The translations under genes and the position numbers were made by a program. Positions 9,152-18,572 of a stretch of 64,000 nucleotides of DNA are shown one piece after another. Under the pieces are notes generated by a model, which saw nothing but the letters and a program-made list of their open reading frames with translations, did not search any database and was not told the origin of the DNA. Each line of letters opens with the position of its first letter. Positions within the stretch are counted from its first letter, which is position 1. Source of the stretch: Neorhizobium galegae (lineage in GTDB: Bacteria > Pseudomonadota > Alphaproteobacteria > Rhizobiales > Rhizobiaceae); contig NZ_CP090095.1 of the NCBI RefSeq assembly GCF_021391675.1, positions 191,501-255,500 of the forward strand. The letters are read 5' to 3'.

Positions 9152-9168
9152 GGCTGCATCCGGCAGCC
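9152..9168 (+). terminator. possible terminator hairpin after the 577-residue gene
   Basis: A short stem GGCTGC/GCAGCC with a 5-base loop occurs 32 bases past the stop at 9120, with no clean T-run after it. The rest of the 176-base gap to rbfA shows no gene that I can support. Confidence 0.3.
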
Positions 9169-9296
9169 TGTCCTGTTAAGATAAAGCGAAGGCCGCGCCT
9201 TGACCTTTGGGCGCGCCTGGGTCATGTGACCGCCTTTGCTGACGCAGCGCTTGGAATACGGGACGAACCCCGCAAGTGCTCTAGAAGAGAAATAAA

Positions 9297-9704
9297 ATGA
9301 CCAAGGCATCATCCTCGGCGCCGTCCCAGCGCATGCTTCGCGTTGGCGAGCAGGTCCGCGCCGCCATAACCCAGGTCCTCCAGCGCGGCGAAGTGCGCGA
9401 CGACCTGATCGAGAAGACCGTGATCTCGGTGTCCGAGGTCCGCATGTCGACGGACCTGAAAGTCGCTACGGCCTACGTGACACCGCTCGGCGTGCCGGAC
9501 CATGCGGCAGTCATCGAGGCGCTGAACCGCAACGCGAAATACATTCGCGGCCGTATCGGCGGCCAGCTCCGGCAGATGAAATACATGCCGGAAGTCCGCT
9601 TCCGCGACGATACCAGCTTCGATAATTACAAGAAGATCGATGAGCTGCTGCGCTCGCCGGAGGTCCAGCGGGATCTCGACGGCGGCAATGAAGACAAAGA
9701 ATAA
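9297..9704 (+). CDS. rbfA: 30S ribosome-binding factor A
   Basis: A 135-residue late-stage maturation factor of the 30S subunit, needed for 16S rRNA 5'-end processing and cold growth. A KH-like fold with the family pattern ([20 protein letters not shown] at the N-terminus, then [18 protein letters not shown] and [19 protein letters not shown]) is complete. Ribosome site AGAAGAG precedes the ATG. truB follows after 12 bases. In most bacteria infB lies directly upstream; here the upstream neighbour is a chemotaxis-like gene, so the usual nusA-infB-rbfA order is interrupted at this point. Confidence 0.96.
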   Translation: MTKASSSAPSQRMLRVGEQVRAAITQVLQRGEVRDDLIEKTVISVSEVRMSTDLKVATAYVTPLGVPDHAAVIEALNRNAKYIRGRIGGQLRQMKYMPEVRFRDDTSFDNYKKIDELLRSPEVQRDLDGGNEDKE

Positions 9705-9716
9705 TCAAGAGAACGC

Positions 9717-10646
9717 ATGTCAAAACCCCGCAAACCAAAGGGCCGCCCGATTTCTGGCTGGCTGATCCTCGACAAACCGGTCGATTTCGGCTCCACCGAA
9801 GCCGTCTCCAAGATCAAGTGGCTGTTCAACGCCCAGAAGGCCGGCCACGCTGGTACGCTCGATCCGCTCGCCTCCGGTATGCTGCCGATCGCGCTCGGCG
9901 ATGCGACCAAGACCGTGCCCTACGTCATGGATGGCCGCAAGATCTATGAGTTCGCCGTCAGCTGGGGCGAAGAGCGCTCGACGGACGACCTCGAAGGCGA
10001 AGTCACGGCCGCTTCCGACACGCGCCCCGACGAACAGTCGATCCGCGACCTCCTGCCGAAATATACCGGCACGATCAGCCAGATCCCGCCGCAGTTCTCG
10101 GCCATCAAGATCGCCGGCGAACGCGCCTATGACCTAGCTCGCGACGGCGAAACAGTCGATATCCCCTCGCGTGAGGTGGAGATCTTCCGGTTGACGCTGC
10201 TTGGCGTCAATACGGACAAGGCGCATTTCGAGGTGGAATGCGGCAAGGGCACCTATGTGCGGGCGCTCGCCCGCGATTTCGGCCGCGATCTCGGCTGCTA
10301 TGGTCATATTTCCGACCTGCGCCGCACCTTCGTCGCACCGTTCGCCGAGGAAAAGATGGTGCCGCTCGCCGATCTCGTGGCGCTTGAGGAGATCGAGGAC
10401 CGAGACGAACGCCTGGCGGCGCTCGATGAATTCCTGATCGATACCGCCGAAGCGCTGTCCAGCCTGCCGCACCTGCCCGTCACCGACGATCAGGCGCACA
10501 GGTTGAAAATGGGCAATCCGGTCATCCTGCGCGGCCGCGATGCGCCGCTTGCGGAGGCCGAGGCCTATGCGACGGTACGTGGCAAGCTGATCGCCATCGG
10601 CGAGATCGGCCAGGGCGAATTCCGGCCGAAGCGGGTGTTCGGCTGA
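9717..10646 (+). CDS. truB: tRNA pseudouridine(55) synthase
   Basis: A 309-residue enzyme that converts U55 of the tRNA T-loop to pseudouridine. The catalytic aspartate is Asp49 in [12 protein letters not shown]. The KIYEF segment, the TruB insertion and the motif [19 protein letters not shown] (about residues 178-196) are all present, and a short C-terminal RNA-binding extension completes the usual length. It follows rbfA by 12 bases and precedes rpsO by 151 bases. Confidence 0.96.
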   Translation: MSKPRKPKGRPISGWLILDKPVDFGSTEAVSKIKWLFNAQKAGHAGTLDPLASGMLPIALGDATKTVPYVMDGRKIYEFAVSWGEERSTDDLEGEVTAASDTRPDEQSIRDLLPKYTGTISQIPPQFSAIKIAGERAYDLARDGETVDIPSREVEIFRLTLLGVNTDKAHFEVECGKGTYVRALARDFGRDLGCYGHISDLRRTFVAPFAEEKMVPLADLVALEEIEDRDERLAALDEFLIDTAEALSSLPHLPVTDDQAHRLKMGNPVILRGRDAPLAEAEAYATVRGKLIAIGEIGQGEFRPKRVFG

Positions 10647-10797
10647 TCGGCGGACGCCTCTTCCAATTGCAACGTGAATGGTCTATAGGCAGCGCCAGCA
10701 TCAGGAGCCTATAGGCATCCTACTGCATTCATGGCCGAAGCTGAACGACATCTCGGCTTCTGGCGTCTCGTTCTCCTCTTTACGAAAGGATCGTAAG

Positions 10798-11067
10798 ATG
10801 TCGATCACTGCCGAGCGCAAGACTGCGCTGATCAAGGAATATGCAACCGTCGAAGGCGACACCGGTTCTCCGGAAATTCAGGTCGCAATCCTAACGGAAC
10901 GCATCAACAACCTGACGGGTCACTTCAAGGATCACAAGAAGGACAACCACTCGCGTCGTGGTCTTCTGACCATGGTTTCCACCCGTCGCTCGCTTCTTGA
11001 TTATCTCAAGAAGAAGGACGAGGCCCGTTACAGCAAGATCATTGCTGCTCTGGGTATTCGCCGCTAA
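10798..11067 (+). CDS. rpsO: 30S ribosomal protein S15
   Basis: An 89-residue primary 16S rRNA-binding protein of the platform. The sequence fits the family from end to end ([15 protein letters not shown], then [40 protein letters not shown], and IIAALGIRR at the C-terminus). The ATG at 10798 has AAAGGA about 8 bases upstream; an upstream in-frame extension is possible but would add residues foreign to S15. A T-rich terminator follows at 11074-11111. Confidence 0.97.
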   Translation: MSITAERKTALIKEYATVEGDTGSPEIQVAILTERINNLTGHFKDHKKDNHSRRGLLTMVSTRRSLLDYLKKKDEARYSKIIAALGIRR

Positions 11068-11073
11068 AAATTT

Positions 11074-11111
11074 CCGGTGGGCGTTCTTGGGGCGCCTGCC
11101 GGTTCTTTATT
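11074..11111 (+). terminator. rpsO terminator
   Basis: A 10-base-pair stem (CCGGTGGGCG with CGCCTGCCGG, two G-U pairs) is followed directly by TTCTTTATT, a standard intrinsic terminator 6 bases after the rpsO stop. It would leave pnp mainly dependent on its own promoter in 11112-11402 or on read-through. Confidence 0.75.
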
Positions 11112-11169
11112 CGGGCCAAGGTCCGATGAAATGTTTGCGCTACGCCCTAGTTCGCGTGGTGACTGCCCG

Positions 11170-11271
11170 CAGACCCGGATGGGCCGGATCTGCCAAACAA
11201 ACCGTTGACCTGTCATGGGGCAGGATTGCCGGATGCTTTCGGCCAAAGCCCTCGGGGCTTTAGCCGCGGCT
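11170..11271 (+). promoter_or_regulatory. hairpin-rich pnp leader
   Basis: The 335-base gap between rpsO and pnp carries, after the terminator, an imperfect stem at 11170-11192 (CAGACCCGG / CCGGATCTG), a perfect stem AAAGCCC-TCG-GGGCTTT at 11245-11261 and the palindrome AGCCGCGGCT at 11262-11271. In enterobacteria pnp is autoregulated through RNase III cleavage of a leader stem; a similar role here is inferred from position. No protein gene was supported in the gap. Confidence 0.4.
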
Positions 11272-11402
11272 CCTTTTCCAGGATGCCGGTGATGCAAAGC
11301 CTCCCGTTGTCTTGCCCATGATGTGTCACATTGATTGCGGTCGACTGTGCGCTGCGCCCCATATCGGCGATGCGTGTGCTCCCGCATTGAAGGACAAGAC
11401 AT

Positions 11403-13535
11403 ATGTTCAATACACATTCCGTCGAAATCGAATGGGCAGGCCGCCCGCTGAGACTGGAAACGGGCAAGATCGCCCGTCAGGCTGACGGCGCGGTTCTCGC
11501 GACCTACGGCGAGACCGTCGTTCTCGCGACCGTCGTTTCCGCCAAGGCTCCGAAGCCTGGCCAGGATTTCTTCCCGCTCACCGTCAACTACCAGGAAAAG
11601 ACCTATGCCGCCGGCAAGATCCCGGGCGGCTATTTCAAGCGCGAAGGCCGCCCGTCGGAAAAGGAAACGCTGGTTTCCCGCCTGATCGACCGCCCGATCC
11701 GCCCGCTCTTCCCGGAAGGCTACAAGAACGACACCCAGGTCGTCGTTACCGTCGTGCAGCACGACCTTGAGAACGATCCGGACGTTTTGTCGATGGTCGC
11801 GGCTTCCGCAGCGCTGACGCTCTCCGGCGTTCCCTTCATGGGCCCGGTCGGCGGCGCTCGCGTCGGTTACATCAACGGCGAATACGTTCTGAACCCGCAT
11901 CTCGACGAGATGGACGAGTCCACCCTCGACCTCATTGTCGCCGGTACGGGCGATGCCGTCCTGATGGTTGAATCCGAAGCCAAGGAACTCAACGAAGACA
12001 TCATGCTCGGCGCCGTCATGTTCGGCCACCGCGGTTTCCAGCCGGTCATCGACGCGATCATCAAGCTCGCTGAAGTCGCCGCCAAGGAACCCCGCGAATT
12101 CGAACCGGAAGACCATTCCGAGCTCGAAGCCGAAATGCTGAAGCATTTCGAAGCCGAGCTTCGCGAAGGCTACAAGATCACCCAGAAGGCTGACCGTTAC
12201 GCAGCCGTCGACGCCGTCAAGGCGAAGGTCAAGGCTCACTTCTTCCCGGAAGGCGTCGAGCCGAAGTACAATGCTGAAGTCATCGGCGCCGTCTTCAAGC
12301 ACCTGCAGGCCAAGATCGTTCGCTGGAACATCCTCGACACCAAGAGCCGCATCGACGGCCGCGACCTTGAAACCGTTCGTCCGATCGTCTCGGAAGTCGG
12401 CATCCTGCCGCGCACCCACGGTTCGGCCCTCTTCACCCGCGGCGAGACCCAGGCGATCGTTGTCGCCACGCTCGGCACCGGCGAAGACGAGCAGTACGTC
12501 GACAGCCTGACGGGCATGTACAAGGAGCGCTTCCTCCTCCATTACAACTTCCCTCCCTACTCGGTCGGTGAAACTGGCCGCATGGGCTCCCCGGGCCGCC
12601 GCGAAATCGGCCATGGCAAGCTCGCATGGCGCGCCATCCGCCCGATGCTGCCGACCGTCGAGCAGTTCCCCTACACGCTGCGCGTCGTTTCCGAAATCAC
12701 CGAGTCCAACGGCTCGTCTTCGATGGCGACCGTCTGCGGCACCTCGCTCGCACTGATGGACGCCGGCGTTCCGCTGGCCAAGCCGGTTGCCGGCATCGCC
12801 ATGGGCCTCATCCTCGAGGGTGAACGCTTCGCAGTTCTCTCCGACATCCTCGGCGACGAAGACCACCTCGGCGACATGGACTTCAAGGTCGCGGGTACTG
12901 CCGACGGCATCACCTCGCTGCAGATGGACATCAAGATCGCCGGCATCACCGAAGAGATCATGAAGGTCGCGCTCGGTCAGGCACAGGGCGGTCGCAAGCA
13001 CATCCTCGGCGAAATGGCCAATGCCATCACCGAGAGCCGCGGCCAGCTCGGCGAATTCGCACCGCGCATCGAAGTGATGAACATCCCGGTCGACAAGATC
13101 CGCGAAGTCATCGGTTCGGGCGGCAAGGTCATCCGCGAAATCGTCGAAAAGACCGGCGCCAAGATCAACATCGAGGACGACGGCACCGTCAAGATCGCTT
13201 CGTCTTCCGGCAAGGAAATCGAAGCGGCCCGCAAGTGGATCCACTCGATCGTTGCCGAGCCGGAAGTTGGCGCTATCTATGAAGGCACGGTCGTCAAGAC
13301 CGCCGACTTCGGTGCTTTCGTGAACTTCTTCGGCGCCCGCGACGGCCTCGTGCACATCTCGCAGCTCGCTTCCGAGCGTGTTGCCAAGACCCAGGACGTC
13401 GTCAAGGAAGGCGACAAGGTCTGGGTCAAGCTGATGGGCTTCGACGAGCGCGGCAAGGTTCGCCTGTCGATGAAGGTCGTCGACCAGGCCACCGGCCAGG
13501 AACTCAAGAAGGCTGAAGGCGAAGCCGCCGAATAA
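11403..13535 (+). CDS. pnp: polyribonucleotide nucleotidyltransferase (PNPase)
   Basis: A 710-residue phosphorolytic 3'-5' exoribonuclease, central to RNA turnover and the degradosome. Domains in order are a first RNase PH domain ([21 protein letters not shown] near residues 56-76), a helical linker, a second, catalytic RNase PH domain ([12 protein letters not shown] near residue 396 and the [12 protein letters not shown] segment), a KH domain ([19 protein letters not shown]) and an S1 domain ([20 protein letters not shown]). Length and order are typical. A strong terminator follows at 13561-13588. Confidence 0.98.
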   Translation: MFNTHSVEIEWAGRPLRLETGKIARQADGAVLATYGETVVLATVVSAKAPKPGQDFFPLTVNYQEKTYAAGKIPGGYFKREGRPSEKETLVSRLIDRPIRPLFPEGYKNDTQVVVTVVQHDLENDPDVLSMVAASAALTLSGVPFMGPVGGARVGYINGEYVLNPHLDEMDESTLDLIVAGTGDAVLMVESEAKELNEDIMLGAVMFGHRGFQPVIDAIIKLAEVAAKEPREFEPEDHSELEAEMLKHFEAELREGYKITQKADRYAAVDAVKAKVKAHFFPEGVEPKYNAEVIGAVFKHLQAKIVRWNILDTKSRIDGRDLETVRPIVSEVGILPRTHGSALFTRGETQAIVVATLGTGEDEQYVDSLTGMYKERFLLHYNFPPYSVGETGRMGSPGRREIGHGKLAWRAIRPMLPTVEQFPYTLRVVSEITESNGSSSMATVCGTSLALMDAGVPLAKPVAGIAMGLILEGERFAVLSDILGDEDHLGDMDFKVAGTADGITSLQMDIKIAGITEEIMKVALGQAQGGRKHILGEMANAITESRGQLGEFAPRIEVMNIPVDKIREVIGSGGKVIREIVEKTGAKINIEDDGTVKIASSSGKEIEAARKWIHSIVAEPEVGAIYEGTVVKTADFGAFVNFFGARDGLVHISQLASERVAKTQDVVKEGDKVWVKLMGFDERGKVRLSMKVVDQATGQELKKAEGEAAE

Positions 13536-13560
13536 GGCCTTCTTCTTCCGAGACATCGAG

Positions 13561-13588
13561 GCGCGGAAGCTCTTCCGCGCCTTTTGTT
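13561..13588 (+). terminator. pnp terminator
   Basis: A perfect stem GCGCGGAAG/CTTCCGCGC with a two-base centre is followed by CTTTTGTTT, a clear intrinsic terminator 25 bases past the pnp stop. It also argues against any start of the next gene upstream of 13588. Confidence 0.85.
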
Positions 13589-13625
13589 TATCTGCTGTTA
13601 CGAGACCGAACCCACGAGACTAGCC

Positions 13626-14633
13626 ATGAGCCGAGACGCCCTGAAAACCCTGTTCCACCCCTTCGATACCGAGGCGGTTCCCATGCCCGGCGAAGGCGAG
13701 CGTGTGCTCTTCCTGGGCGCCGAGGCGGGCAACGCCTTGCCCGAGGGGTTTGCAGCCGAGATCACCGCAGTACAGTCGTTTCGGCCTCTGTTCCGCGCCT
13801 TGAGCGAAGGCGCCTTTCCCGAGGCCGAGGGTGACAGTTATGACTTTGGGCTGGTGCTTTGCGGCAAGCATCGCGGCGAGAACGAGAACCGCGTGGCCGA
13901 GGCTCTGGAGCGCGTCAGAACAGGCGGCGTGATCATTGTGGCCGGCGGTAAGGAAGACGGCATCCAGCCGCTTCGCAACACGCTCCTGAAGCTTGGCATC
14001 GAACTCGACTACACCCCGAAATATCACGGCGTCGCGATATGGTTCGCCAGGCCCGCCGATGCGGATGCTGCGATCAAGGCGTTGAAGAAGTCGACCGTGG
14101 TGATCGACGCCCGGTTCGAGGCGGCCCCCGGCATGTTCTCCCACGAGCGCGTGGATGCAGGCTCGGAACTGCTTGCAGGCCGTCTGCCGACCGATTTCGA
14201 CGGCAACGCAGCCGACTTCGGCGCCGGCTGGGGTTATCTGTCGGTGATGCTGGCGGAGAAGTCGAAGCGGGTGAACCGCATCGATCTCTTCGAGGCCGAT
14301 TACCAGGCGCTGGAATTTGCCAAGCGCAACGTCGCGCGCAACTGCCCGGACCTCAATGCCCGTTTCTACTGGCAGGATCTCGGCGCTGAGCCGCCGAAGG
14401 AAAAATACGACCTTGTCATCATGAACCCGCCTTTCCATGAAGCGCAGGCGACTGATCCGGAACTTGGCAAGACGATGATCCGCACTGCGGCGGCTGCGCT
14501 CAAGAACGGCGGACGGCTGATGCTGGTCGCCAATCGCGGCCTCACCTACGAGCCCGTCCTGGCGGAAGGTTTCCGCGAAAGCGGCGAAACTTGCCGCAAC
14601 GCCCGCTTTAAGGTTCTATGGGCGAAGAAATAG
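13626..14633 (+). CDS. rsmC: RsmC-like class I methyltransferase
   Basis: A 335-residue SAM-dependent methyltransferase with the two-lobed layout of RsmC/RlmG enzymes (guanine-N2 methylation of rRNA). The N-terminal half is a degenerate methyltransferase-like lobe. The C-terminal half carries the SAM-binding glycine motif (AADFGAGWGYLSVMLAE near residue 200) and the catalytic MNPPFHEA (about residues 265-272), the NPPF signature of base-amino methyltransferases. I chose ATG 13626 because the alternative TTG at 13584 lies inside the pnp terminator. The exact rRNA target (G1207 of 16S in E. coli RsmC) is inferred. Confidence 0.85.
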   Translation: MSRDALKTLFHPFDTEAVPMPGEGERVLFLGAEAGNALPEGFAAEITAVQSFRPLFRALSEGAFPEAEGDSYDFGLVLCGKHRGENENRVAEALERVRTGGVIIVAGGKEDGIQPLRNTLLKLGIELDYTPKYHGVAIWFARPADADAAIKALKKSTVVIDARFEAAPGMFSHERVDAGSELLAGRLPTDFDGNAADFGAGWGYLSVMLAEKSKRVNRIDLFEADYQALEFAKRNVARNCPDLNARFYWQDLGAEPPKEKYDLVIMNPPFHEAQATDPELGKTMIRTAAAALKNGGRLMLVANRGLTYEPVLAEGFRESGETCRNARFKVLWAKK

Positions 14634-14650
14634 GCTGCTGAAGGAGCGAT

Positions 14651-15232
14651 ATGCTCGATCGAGATCCGATTGTCATTGCCGATGCAGGGCCGTTAATCCG
14701 CTTGGCGGCGGCCGGTCTTCTGGACGCCATGCGGCTCACCAACCGGAGAATCGTCATCGTAGATCGGATCGAGGAAGAGGTCTGCAGTGATCTCTCCAAA
14801 CCCTATGCGCCGGAAATCCAGGCTTGGATGATGTCCATGAATGGGGCGATCGAACATGCGGAGACGTTGGAGGGCATTGCGATCGCTACATTGCGGGAAC
14901 GCGCCACAACGTCGGAAGCCCAGGACAAACTCAAGCGGGCACTGAGGAACAGCGGCGAACGCGCCATTCGCGAATACATCGAAACGATGGACCCGCAGGA
15001 TACGGATGAGGCACTGGTCCTCTATGAGGACGGCGCCGTTCCGAATCTCATGGCAGCAGCAACGGTTCCGATGACACTTGTGACGACACGCGCCTTCGTC
15101 AGGGAAATCGAAGAGCGTGGCTACAATCTCGATGCGGTTCAGGCGCTGGAAGCCGTTCCATACAATCTGAAGCCCGCCATACGCACCGTTATCGACGCGA
15201 ACAGCGGGCCTCCCGAAAGCTTCCCCAAATAG
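14651..15232 (+). CDS. PIN-like domain protein, possible orphan toxin nuclease
   Basis: A 193-residue protein beginning with IVIADAGPLIRLAAAGLLD, the pattern of PIN-domain ribonucleases (first metal-binding Asp11). A middle GERAIREY segment corresponds to the second acidic cluster, and a D/E-rich VLYEDGAVPN stretch is followed by a strand and TTRAFVREIEERG, matching the last part of the fold. PIN proteins are often toxins of toxin-antitoxin pairs, but no small antitoxin gene sits next to it: the methyltransferase ends 17 bases upstream and fabI ends 3 bases downstream on the other strand. It could be a non-toxin PIN protein; function is unproven. Confidence 0.6.
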   Translation: MLDRDPIVIADAGPLIRLAAAGLLDAMRLTNRRIVIVDRIEEEVCSDLSKPYAPEIQAWMMSMNGAIEHAETLEGIAIATLRERATTSEAQDKLKRALRNSGERAIREYIETMDPQDTDEALVLYEDGAVPNLMAAATVPMTLVTTRAFVREIEERGYNLDAVQALEAVPYNLKPAIRTVIDANSGPPESFPK

Positions 15233-15235
15233 GGC

Positions 15236-16042
15236 TTACTCCGAATCCGCGTTTCGCAGCCGGTCGAGGCTCGGCAGCGACGTGATGTTGTAGCCGGCAT
15301 CCACGTAGTGGATTTCGCCGGTTACGCCGCGGGAAAGGTCCGAGAGCAGGTAGAGGGCAGAGCCGCCGATATCCTCGATGGTCGCCGTGCGGCGCAACGG
15401 CGCGTTCTTCTGGTTCCAGGAATAGATCGCGCGGGCATCGGAAATGCCGGCGCCCGCAAGCGTGCGCACGGGGCCTGCCGAGATCGCGTTGACGCGGATG
15501 TCGCGAGGGCCGTAATCGGCAGCGAGATAGCGCACCGAGCTTTCAAGTGCGGCCTTGGCAACGCCCATGACATTGTAGTTCGGGATCACCCGCATCGAGC
15601 CGCCATAGGTCAGCGTCAGGATCGCGCCGCCATCGGTCATCAGGTCGGCTGCGCGCTTGGAGATCTCCGTGAAGGAGAAACAGGAGATCACCATGGTGCG
15701 GCTGAAATTGTCGCGCGTCGTGTCCGCGTAGAGGCCCTTCAGCTCGTTCTTGTCGGAAAAGCCGATTGCGTGCACCACGAAATCGAGCTTGCCCCAGCGC
15801 TCCTTGATTGCCGCGAACGTCGCGTCCACGGAGGCAATGTCCTCGACATCGCAAGGCACGACGAAATCCGAATTGACCTCGGCTGCGAGCGGCTTCACCC
15901 GCTTGCCAAGCGCGTCGCCCTGGTAGGTGAAGGCGAGTTCGGCGCCCTGCGCGGCTACGGCTTTCGAAATCCCCCAGGCAATAGAGTGATTGTTGGCGAC
16001 CCCCATGATCAGGCCGCGTTTCCCCTGCATGATTCCGGTCAT
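15236..16042 (-). CDS. fabI: enoyl-[acyl-carrier-protein] reductase (NADH)
   Basis: A 268-residue short-chain dehydrogenase of type II fatty-acid synthesis, reducing enoyl-ACP. Catalytic residues Tyr146, Tyr156 and Lys163 (TYGGSMRVIPNYNVMGVAKA) fall at the same numbers as in the E. coli enzyme, and the N-terminal nucleotide motif GVANNHSIAWGI is present. It is the last gene of fabA-fabB-fabI, only 4 bases after fabB. Rhizobia usually have more than one fabI; this one is the fabAB-linked copy. It meets the PIN-like gene tail to tail with 3 bases between. Confidence 0.95.
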   Translation of the reverse strand: MTGIMQGKRGLIMGVANNHSIAWGISKAVAAQGAELAFTYQGDALGKRVKPLAAEVNSDFVVPCDVEDIASVDATFAAIKERWGKLDFVVHAIGFSDKNELKGLYADTTRDNFSRTMVISCFSFTEISKRAADLMTDGGAILTLTYGGSMRVIPNYNVMGVAKAALESSVRYLAADYGPRDIRVNAISAGPVRTLAGAGISDARAIYSWNQKNAPLRRTATIEDIGGSALYLLSDLSRGVTGEIHYVDAGYNITSLPSLDRLRNADSE

Positions 16043-16046
16043 GGAA

Positions 16047-17270
16047 TTACCCGTTAAAGCGCTGGAAGACGAGCGTGGCGTTGGTGCCGCCGAACCCGAA
16101 GGAATTGGAAAGGACCGTGTCGATCTTGGCGTCGTCGATGCGCTTGCGCACGATCGGAACGCCTTCGAATTCCGGGTCCAGGTTTTCGATATGCGCGCTT
16201 TCGCCGATGAAGCGTTCCTGCATCATCAGAAGGCCGTAGATCGATTCCTGTACGCCGGCACCGCCGAGCGAATGGCCGGTCAGCGACTTGGTCGACTGGA
16301 TATGCGGGATCTTGTCCCCGAAGACCTGGCGGATCGCGCCGATCTCCTTGCTGTCCCCGACCGGGGTCGAGGTGCCGTGGGTGTTGATGTAGTCGACATC
16401 GCCCTTTACGGTCGCCAGCGCCTGGCGCATGCAGCGCATCGCGCCTTCGCCCGACGGGGCGACCATGTCGTAGCCATCCGACGTCGCGCCGTAACCGACG
16501 ATTTCCGCGTAGATCTTGGCGCCGCGAGCTTTCGCATGCTCGAGCTCTTCGAGAACCAGCACGCCGGCACCGCCGGCGATGACGAAACCGTCGCGGTCGA
16601 CGTCATAGGCGCGCGAGGCCTTGTCGGGATCGTTGTTGTACTTGGTGGACATGGCGCCCATCGCGTCGAACAGGTTCGACATCGTCCAGTCGAGGTCCTC
16701 GTGGCCGCCGGCGAACATCACGTCCTGCTTGCCCCACTGGATCATCTCGGCGGCATTGCCGATGCAGTGCGCGGATGTCGAGCAGGCGGACGAGATCGAA
16801 TAGTTGACGCCGTGGATCTTGAACCAGGTGGCAAGCGTCGCGGATGCCGTGGACGACATCGCTTTCGGCACGGCGAACGGGCCGATACGCTTCGGGCTGT
16901 TGTTCTTGATGGTAATCTCGGCGGCTTCGATAAGCGTGCGGGTGGAGGGGCCGCCCGAACCCATGATGATGCCGGTGCGTTCGTTCTCGCCGATATCCTT
17001 GTCTTCAAGGCCGGAATCGGCGATCGCCTGTTTCATGGCGACATGGTTCCAGGCGCCGCCCTGGCTGAGGAAGCGCATGGCGCGGCGATCGACCAGTTCG
17101 GTCGGATCGAGCGTCGGCCTGCCCCAGACCTGGCACTTGAAGCCGTGCTCGGCGAAATCGGGAGAGAAGGAAATGCCGGACTTCGCCTGACGCAAGGATT
17201 CGGTGACTTCGGCGGCGTCGCTTCCGATCGAGGATACGATACCGAGACCCGTTACAACTACCCGTCTCAT
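16047..17270 (-). CDS. fabB: beta-ketoacyl-ACP synthase I
   Basis: A 407-residue condensing enzyme that elongates unsaturated acyl-ACP. The catalytic triad is Cys163 ([11 protein letters not shown]), a histidine in [11 protein letters not shown] and a histidine in [12 protein letters not shown], typical of KAS I. The C-terminal [14 protein letters not shown] signature closes the fold. Located between fabA (47-base gap) and fabI (4-base gap), it forms the anaerobic-type unsaturated fatty-acid pathway with FabA. Confidence 0.96.
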   Translation of the reverse strand: MRRVVVTGLGIVSSIGSDAAEVTESLRQAKSGISFSPDFAEHGFKCQVWGRPTLDPTELVDRRAMRFLSQGGAWNHVAMKQAIADSGLEDKDIGENERTGIIMGSGGPSTRTLIEAAEITIKNNSPKRIGPFAVPKAMSSTASATLATWFKIHGVNYSISSACSTSAHCIGNAAEMIQWGKQDVMFAGGHEDLDWTMSNLFDAMGAMSTKYNNDPDKASRAYDVDRDGFVIAGGAGVLVLEELEHAKARGAKIYAEIVGYGATSDGYDMVAPSGEGAMRCMRQALATVKGDVDYINTHGTSTPVGDSKEIGAIRQVFGDKIPHIQSTKSLTGHSLGGAGVQESIYGLLMMQERFIGESAHIENLDPEFEGVPIVRKRIDDAKIDTVLSNSFGFGGTNATLVFQRFNG

Positions 17271-17317
17271 CTCATCAAAACCTTTTCTGCTTGTTCTTCT
17301 TTGGCCGCGAAGCAGGA

Positions 17318-17833
17318 TCAGGCGGCCTTTTCCTTCGACAGGCCTACACGAAGGTCTGTCGCCTGGTAAATGGTTTCGCCATCCGCCTTGAGCCAGCCAT
17401 CAGCGGTGCCAAGCACCAGACGACCGCGCATGACGCGCTTGAAGTCGATGCCATACTCGAGCAGCTTGGTGTCCGGGCGTATCATGCCCTTGAACTTCAC
17501 TTCGCCGGTCGACAAGGCCATGCCGCGTCCGGGTTCGCCAAGCCAGCCGAGGAAAAAGCCGGTCAATTGCCACATGCCGTCAAGGCCAAGGCAGCCCGGC
17601 ATGATGGGATTGCCTTCGAAATGGCAGGGGAAATACCAGTCGTCGGGCTTAACGTCGTATTCGGCGCGAAGATAACCCTTGTCGAACGCTCCGCCCGTTT
17701 CTGAAATGTCGGTGATGCGGTGGACCATCAACATCGGCGGCAGCGGAAGCTGCGCATTGCCGGGTCCGAACAGCTCGCCATGGGCGCAAGAGAGAAGTTC
17801 TTCGTAAGAGAAGCTGGACTGCCTGGGTGCCAT
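17318..17833 (-). CDS. fabA: 3-hydroxydecanoyl-ACP dehydratase/isomerase
   Basis: A 171-residue hot-dog-fold enzyme that dehydrates 3-hydroxydecanoyl-ACP and isomerises trans-2 to cis-3 decenoyl-ACP, the branch point to unsaturated fatty acids. Active-site His71 and Asp85 lie in [20 protein letters not shown], matching the E. coli His70/Asp84 arrangement. It is the first gene of the fabA-fabB-fabI operon and divergent from irr, an arrangement common in Rhizobiaceae. Confidence 0.96.
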   Translation of the reverse strand: MAPRQSSFSYEELLSCAHGELFGPGNAQLPLPPMLMVHRITDISETGGAFDKGYLRAEYDVKPDDWYFPCHFEGNPIMPGCLGLDGMWQLTGFFLGWLGEPGRGMALSTGEVKFKGMIRPDTKLLEYGIDFKRVMRGRLVLGTADGWLKADGETIYQATDLRVGLSKEKAA

Positions 17834-18067
17834 AAATTTCCGTTCCCCCCGTTGAACCTTAGACCTTTTGTTTCAGCAGCTTTAGTGCAAGATCGGTCGG
17901 AATTGAAGCGTAACGATGAACTTGCGCTCCGCCTGGGGATGGCAGCCGAGCCACTGGAACATGCGTTTGTTCTGGTCCGCATATAGGAAGCGAAAGGCGC
18001 AAACCAGAGGCTTGTAGCGAAATTGCGCGTTTTTGGCGCTCTCGCGACAGGTATCCTCCGGAAACTA

Positions 18068-18096
18068 TTGAAACTACCCTCCGTAAAAGTTATATC
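18068..18096 (+). promoter_or_regulatory. probable sigma-70 promoter of irr
   Basis: TTGAAA, a 17-base spacer and TATATC form a good housekeeping promoter pointing to irr, with a start expected near 18103. The rest of the 316-base fabA-irr gap (17834-18149) shows no gene; I saw no clear iron-control element (TTTAGAA-N-type dyad) in it. Confidence 0.55.
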
Positions 18097-18149
18097 GGAA
18101 AGTCAAGATACCTGATATGGGCGTGAAACGGCAGGAGTTGACGGGCAAT

Positions 18150-18566
18150 ATGGCAGAAGCCATGACGGACATCGAGACGAGACTGCGCCATTGCGGCCTG
18201 CGTCCGACGCGGCAGCGCGTTGCGCTTGCCGATCTGCTGTTCGCCAAGGGTGACCGCCACCTGACTGTCGAGGAACTGCACGAGGAAGCCACCTTCGCCG
18301 GCGTCCCGGTTTCGCTCGCAACCGTCTACAATACCTTGCATCAGTTCACTGAAGCCGGTCTCATCCGGGTGCTCGCGGTTGAAAGCGCCAGGACCTATTT
18401 CGACACCAATATTTCCGACCACCATCACTTCTTCGTCGAGGGCCGCAACGAGGTGCTCGACATCCCGGTCAGCAATCTTCACATCGACAACCTTCCGGAA
18501 CCTCCGGAAGGCATGGAAATTGCCCATGTGGACGTGATCATCCGCCTGCGCGAAAAGAAAAGCTGA
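18150..18566 (+). CDS. irr: Fur-family iron response regulator Irr
   Basis: A 138-residue winged-helix regulator of the Fur superfamily; Irr represses or activates iron genes under iron limitation and responds to haem in rhizobia. The HTH region (LRPTRQRVALADLLFAKG, then PVSLATVYNTLHQFTEAGLI) and the haem/metal site DHHHFF with three histidines are present. The haem regulatory Cys-Pro motif of Bradyrhizobium Irr is absent, as in Rhizobium. ATG 18150 is chosen because the promoter start falls near 18103 and GGAG lies 13 bases upstream; an ATG at 18117 is an alternative with no visible ribosome site. Confidence 0.9.
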   Translation: MAEAMTDIETRLRHCGLRPTRQRVALADLLFAKGDRHLTVEELHEEATFAGVPVSLATVYNTLHQFTEAGLIRVLAVESARTYFDTNISDHHHFFVEGRNEVLDIPVSNLHIDNLPEPPEGMEIAHVDVIIRLREKKS

Positions 18567-18572
18567 CGGCTC

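Noticed and set aside
11126..11263. A 45-codon frame between rpsO and pnp
   Set aside because: Weak ribosome site, composition unlike nearby genes and overlap with leader hairpins; kept as non-coding.
13584..13625. Upstream TTG start for the RsmC-like gene
   Set aside because: It lies in the T-tract of the pnp terminator and would add 14 residues without family support.
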